Shown piece after piece: positions 62,550 to 64,000 of a stretch of DNA of 64,000 nucleotides. The position numbers were made by a program, and so were the translations under genes. Source of the DNA: Pseudomonas urmiensis (GTDB lineage: Bacteria; Pseudomonadota; Gammaproteobacteria; Pseudomonadales; Pseudomonadaceae); contig NZ_JABWRE020000001.1 of assembly GCF_014268815.2 (NCBI RefSeq), positions 1,679,001-1,743,000 on the forward strand, in the 5' to 3' direction. The notes beneath the pieces were generated by a model. That model saw only the letters and a program-made list of their open reading frames with translations. It was not told the origin of the DNA and did not search any database. Positions within the stretch are counted from its first letter, which is position 1, and each line of letters begins with the position of its first letter.

Positions 62550-63872
62550 ATGCGCAACCGACAGATCAAACTGGGCGCCCTGACCATGGGTTGTGGCGGC
62601 CCGGGCCGGCACAATCTATGGCTCGACCCTGAGCTGCCAGCCGATGCCAGCGTCAACATCGACTGGTACATCGACATTGCCCGCCAGGCCGAAGCGGCCT
62701 TGTTCGACCTGATGTTCATCGTCGACAGCCAGTACATCACCCCCGGCTCGCCGTCGCATTACCTCAACCGCCTGGAGCCGCTGACCCTGCTCTCGGCGCT
62801 GGCGGTGAGCACCCGTCACCTGGGCCTGGTCGGCACCCTGACCACCTCCTACAACGAGCCGTACAATGTCGCCCGGCGCTTGGCCTCGCTGGACCTGATC
62901 AGCAAGGGCCGCGCAGGCTGGAACGTGGTCACCAGTGGCGATGCCGGCACGGCAGGCAACTATGGCCGCGACGAGCACTATGACTACGACACCCGCTACG
63001 CGCGGGCGCAGGAGCATGTCGAGGTGGTGCAGGGGCTGTGGCACTCCTACGAGGACGATGCGTTTCCCCGTGATCGGCGCACCGGCCAGTTTCTCGATCC
63101 GAGCAAGCTGCATGCCTTGAATCATAAGGGCACGCACTTTTCGGTCGTGGGGCCGCTGAACATCCAGCGCTCACCCCAGGGCCAGCCGGTGATTTTCCAG
63201 GCTGGCGACTCCGAGCAGGGGCGGGCGCTGGGCGCGGCCACGGCCGATGTCATCTTCACCCACGCCGCGAGCATCGAGCAGGGGCAGGCGTTCTATCGCG
63301 ATGTCAAAGCCCGCGCCCAGCGCCTGGGGCGCGATCCGGAGCAACTGCTGGTGTTGCCCGGCGCGGAAATCTATGTCGGCGACACCGATGAACATGCCCG
63401 CGAAATCGAGCGGCATTACCATCAGCTCGATCACAGCTTCGAACTGGCGCTCAAGGAATTCGGGCGCAATTTCGGCTGGCACGACTTCAGCCAGTACGAG
63501 CTGGATGCACCTTTTCCGCAACAGAGCCTGGAGTACGCGCGCAGCAGCTTCTTCACCAATGCCAAGCGCATTGCCGAGCAGGCCCGGGACAAGGGCTTGA
63601 GCCTGCGCCAGGCGGTCGAGTTCGGTCGCCAGCTGCGCCCCGGGGCGTTCGTCGGTTCGGCGCAGAGCGTGGCGGCGAAGATGGCCGAATGGTTCGAGGC
63701 GCGGGCGTTGGATGGCTTCAACATCTACATCGGCCATCCGGGGCAGTTGCGCCGCTTTACCCAGGAGGTGGTGCCATTGCTGCAAGAGCGTGGCGTGTAC
63801 CGAACGGCCTATGAAGGAACGACCCTGCGCGAGAGCCTGGGGCTTGCGATTCCCCGTTTCAGCGCCAGCTGA
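62550..63872 (+). CDS. LLM-class flavin-dependent monooxygenase (NtaA/SnaA/DszA family)
   Basis: A 440-residue monooxygenase of the larger NtaA/DszA branch. Segments include FMFIVDSQYITPGSPSHYLN, TRHLGLVGTLTTSYNEPYNVARR, KGRAGWNVVTSGDAGTAGNYG and PVIFQAGDSEQGRALGA. It needs reduced flavin from a separate reductase; none is in the window. AGGAG precedes ATG 62550. It follows tctC by 20 bases. It is probably the second C-S-cleaving enzyme of the locus. Confidence 0.88.
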   Translation: MRNRQIKLGALTMGCGGPGRHNLWLDPELPADASVNIDWYIDIARQAEAALFDLMFIVDSQYITPGSPSHYLNRLEPLTLLSALAVSTRHLGLVGTLTTSYNEPYNVARRLASLDLISKGRAGWNVVTSGDAGTAGNYGRDEHYDYDTRYARAQEHVEVVQGLWHSYEDDAFPRDRRTGQFLDPSKLHALNHKGTHFSVVGPLNIQRSPQGQPVIFQAGDSEQGRALGAATADVIFTHAASIEQGQAFYRDVKARAQRLGRDPEQLLVLPGAEIYVGDTDEHAREIERHYHQLDHSFELALKEFGRNFGWHDFSQYELDAPFPQQSLEYARSSFFTNAKRIAEQARDKGLSLRQAVEFGRQLRPGAFVGSAQSVAAKMAEWFEARALDGFNIYIGHPGQLRRFTQEVVPLLQERGVYRTAYEGTTLRESLGLAIPRFSAS

Positions 63873-63896
63873 CGGCAGCCTGCGACGGGCTGGCGC

Positions 63897-64000
63897 TCAG
63901 CGCGCCTGCCCCGAGCGCCGCTCGCGCAAGGCCTTGGCGACTTCGGCCTCGACCTGGTAGGCCGGCGCCTCCAGCGCGTCGTAGTTGCGCGTGTAACGTC
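63897..64000 (-). CDS. C-terminal end of an unidentified protein (partial)
   Basis: The minus-strand frame from the window edge to a TGA at 63899-63897 gives about 34 residues, including RNYDALEAPAYQVEAEVAKA and ending RRSGQAR. The helical, charged tail resembles a real protein end and converges on the monooxygenase gene. The rest lies outside the window. I cannot assign a family. Confidence 0.45.
   Translation of the reverse strand, partial: RYTRNYDALEAPAYQVEAEVAKALRERRSGQAR

Overview
The window looks like chromosomal DNA from a fluorescent Pseudomonas, most probably of the P. putida type. This rests on the high-GC codon use, a pyoverdine gene block (pvdA, an MbtH protein, a type II thioesterase and an eight-gene fpvGHJKCDEF-like operon), an MvaT-family H-NS protein, an OprD porin, two sigma/FecR/TonB-receptor iron systems, and many P. 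putida-style REP elements. I saw no rRNA, tRNA, CRISPR array, prophage or intact insertion sequence.

Layout. 1-2.6 kb: 5' part of a YeiH-type transporter divergent from its LysR regulator, a small Cys-motif protein and a LysE/RhtB exporter. 2.7-13.2 kb: the pyoverdine block. mbtH and a thioesterase lie behind a PvdS-type promoter and are followed by an isochorismatase-fold hydrolase and a DUF1615 lipoprotein. Convergent to these are pvdA (own PvdS-type promoter and terminator) and the Fur-box-preceded fpv operon for iron release from ferripyoverdine and periplasmic metal transport. The peptide synthetases are not here. 13.3-20 kb: housekeeping and stress genes (FlxA-like protein, PBP7, AroE-like dehydrogenase, long-type glyoxalase I, MvaT-like protein, OprD porin, CobF). 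20-27.2 kb: a large phosphorelay operon: hybrid kinase with three receivers, CheR, receiver-less CheB, receiver-kinase and a lone receiver, with another lone receiver divergent. 27.2-38.2 kb: accessory metabolic genes (class II aldolase, acyl-CoA-dehydrogenase-like flavoprotein, LysR, UvrA2-like ATPase, SDR with an altered active site, lipoprotein, GST), then a deletion scar of two gene fragments, a LysR and an old yellow enzyme.

38.3-42.4 kb and 50.2-54.2 kb: two complete ECF sigma / FecR / TonB-receptor systems with Fur-like boxes, separated by a small membrane protein, a family 3 solute-binding protein, a TetR/MFS pair with two palindromic operators, and an IclR-controlled flavoprotein with a divergent TIM-barrel enzyme. 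54.3-54.9 kb: periplasmic Cu,Zn superoxide dismutase.

54.9-63.9 kb: an organosulfur locus. A four-domain rhodanese and a 3-mercaptopropionate dioxygenase-like thiol dioxygenase are divergent from a flavin monooxygenase, a sulfonate-type periplasmic binding protein, a complete tripartite tricarboxylate-type transporter (TctB, TctA, TctC) and a second flavin monooxygenase. The divergent promoter carries a duplicated perfect palindrome but no regulator gene. A sulfonate ABC-type binding protein placed with TTT membrane subunits and no ABC permease or ATPase is, in my view, the most unusual arrangement in the window. All functions are inferred from reading the sequence; no database search was run.
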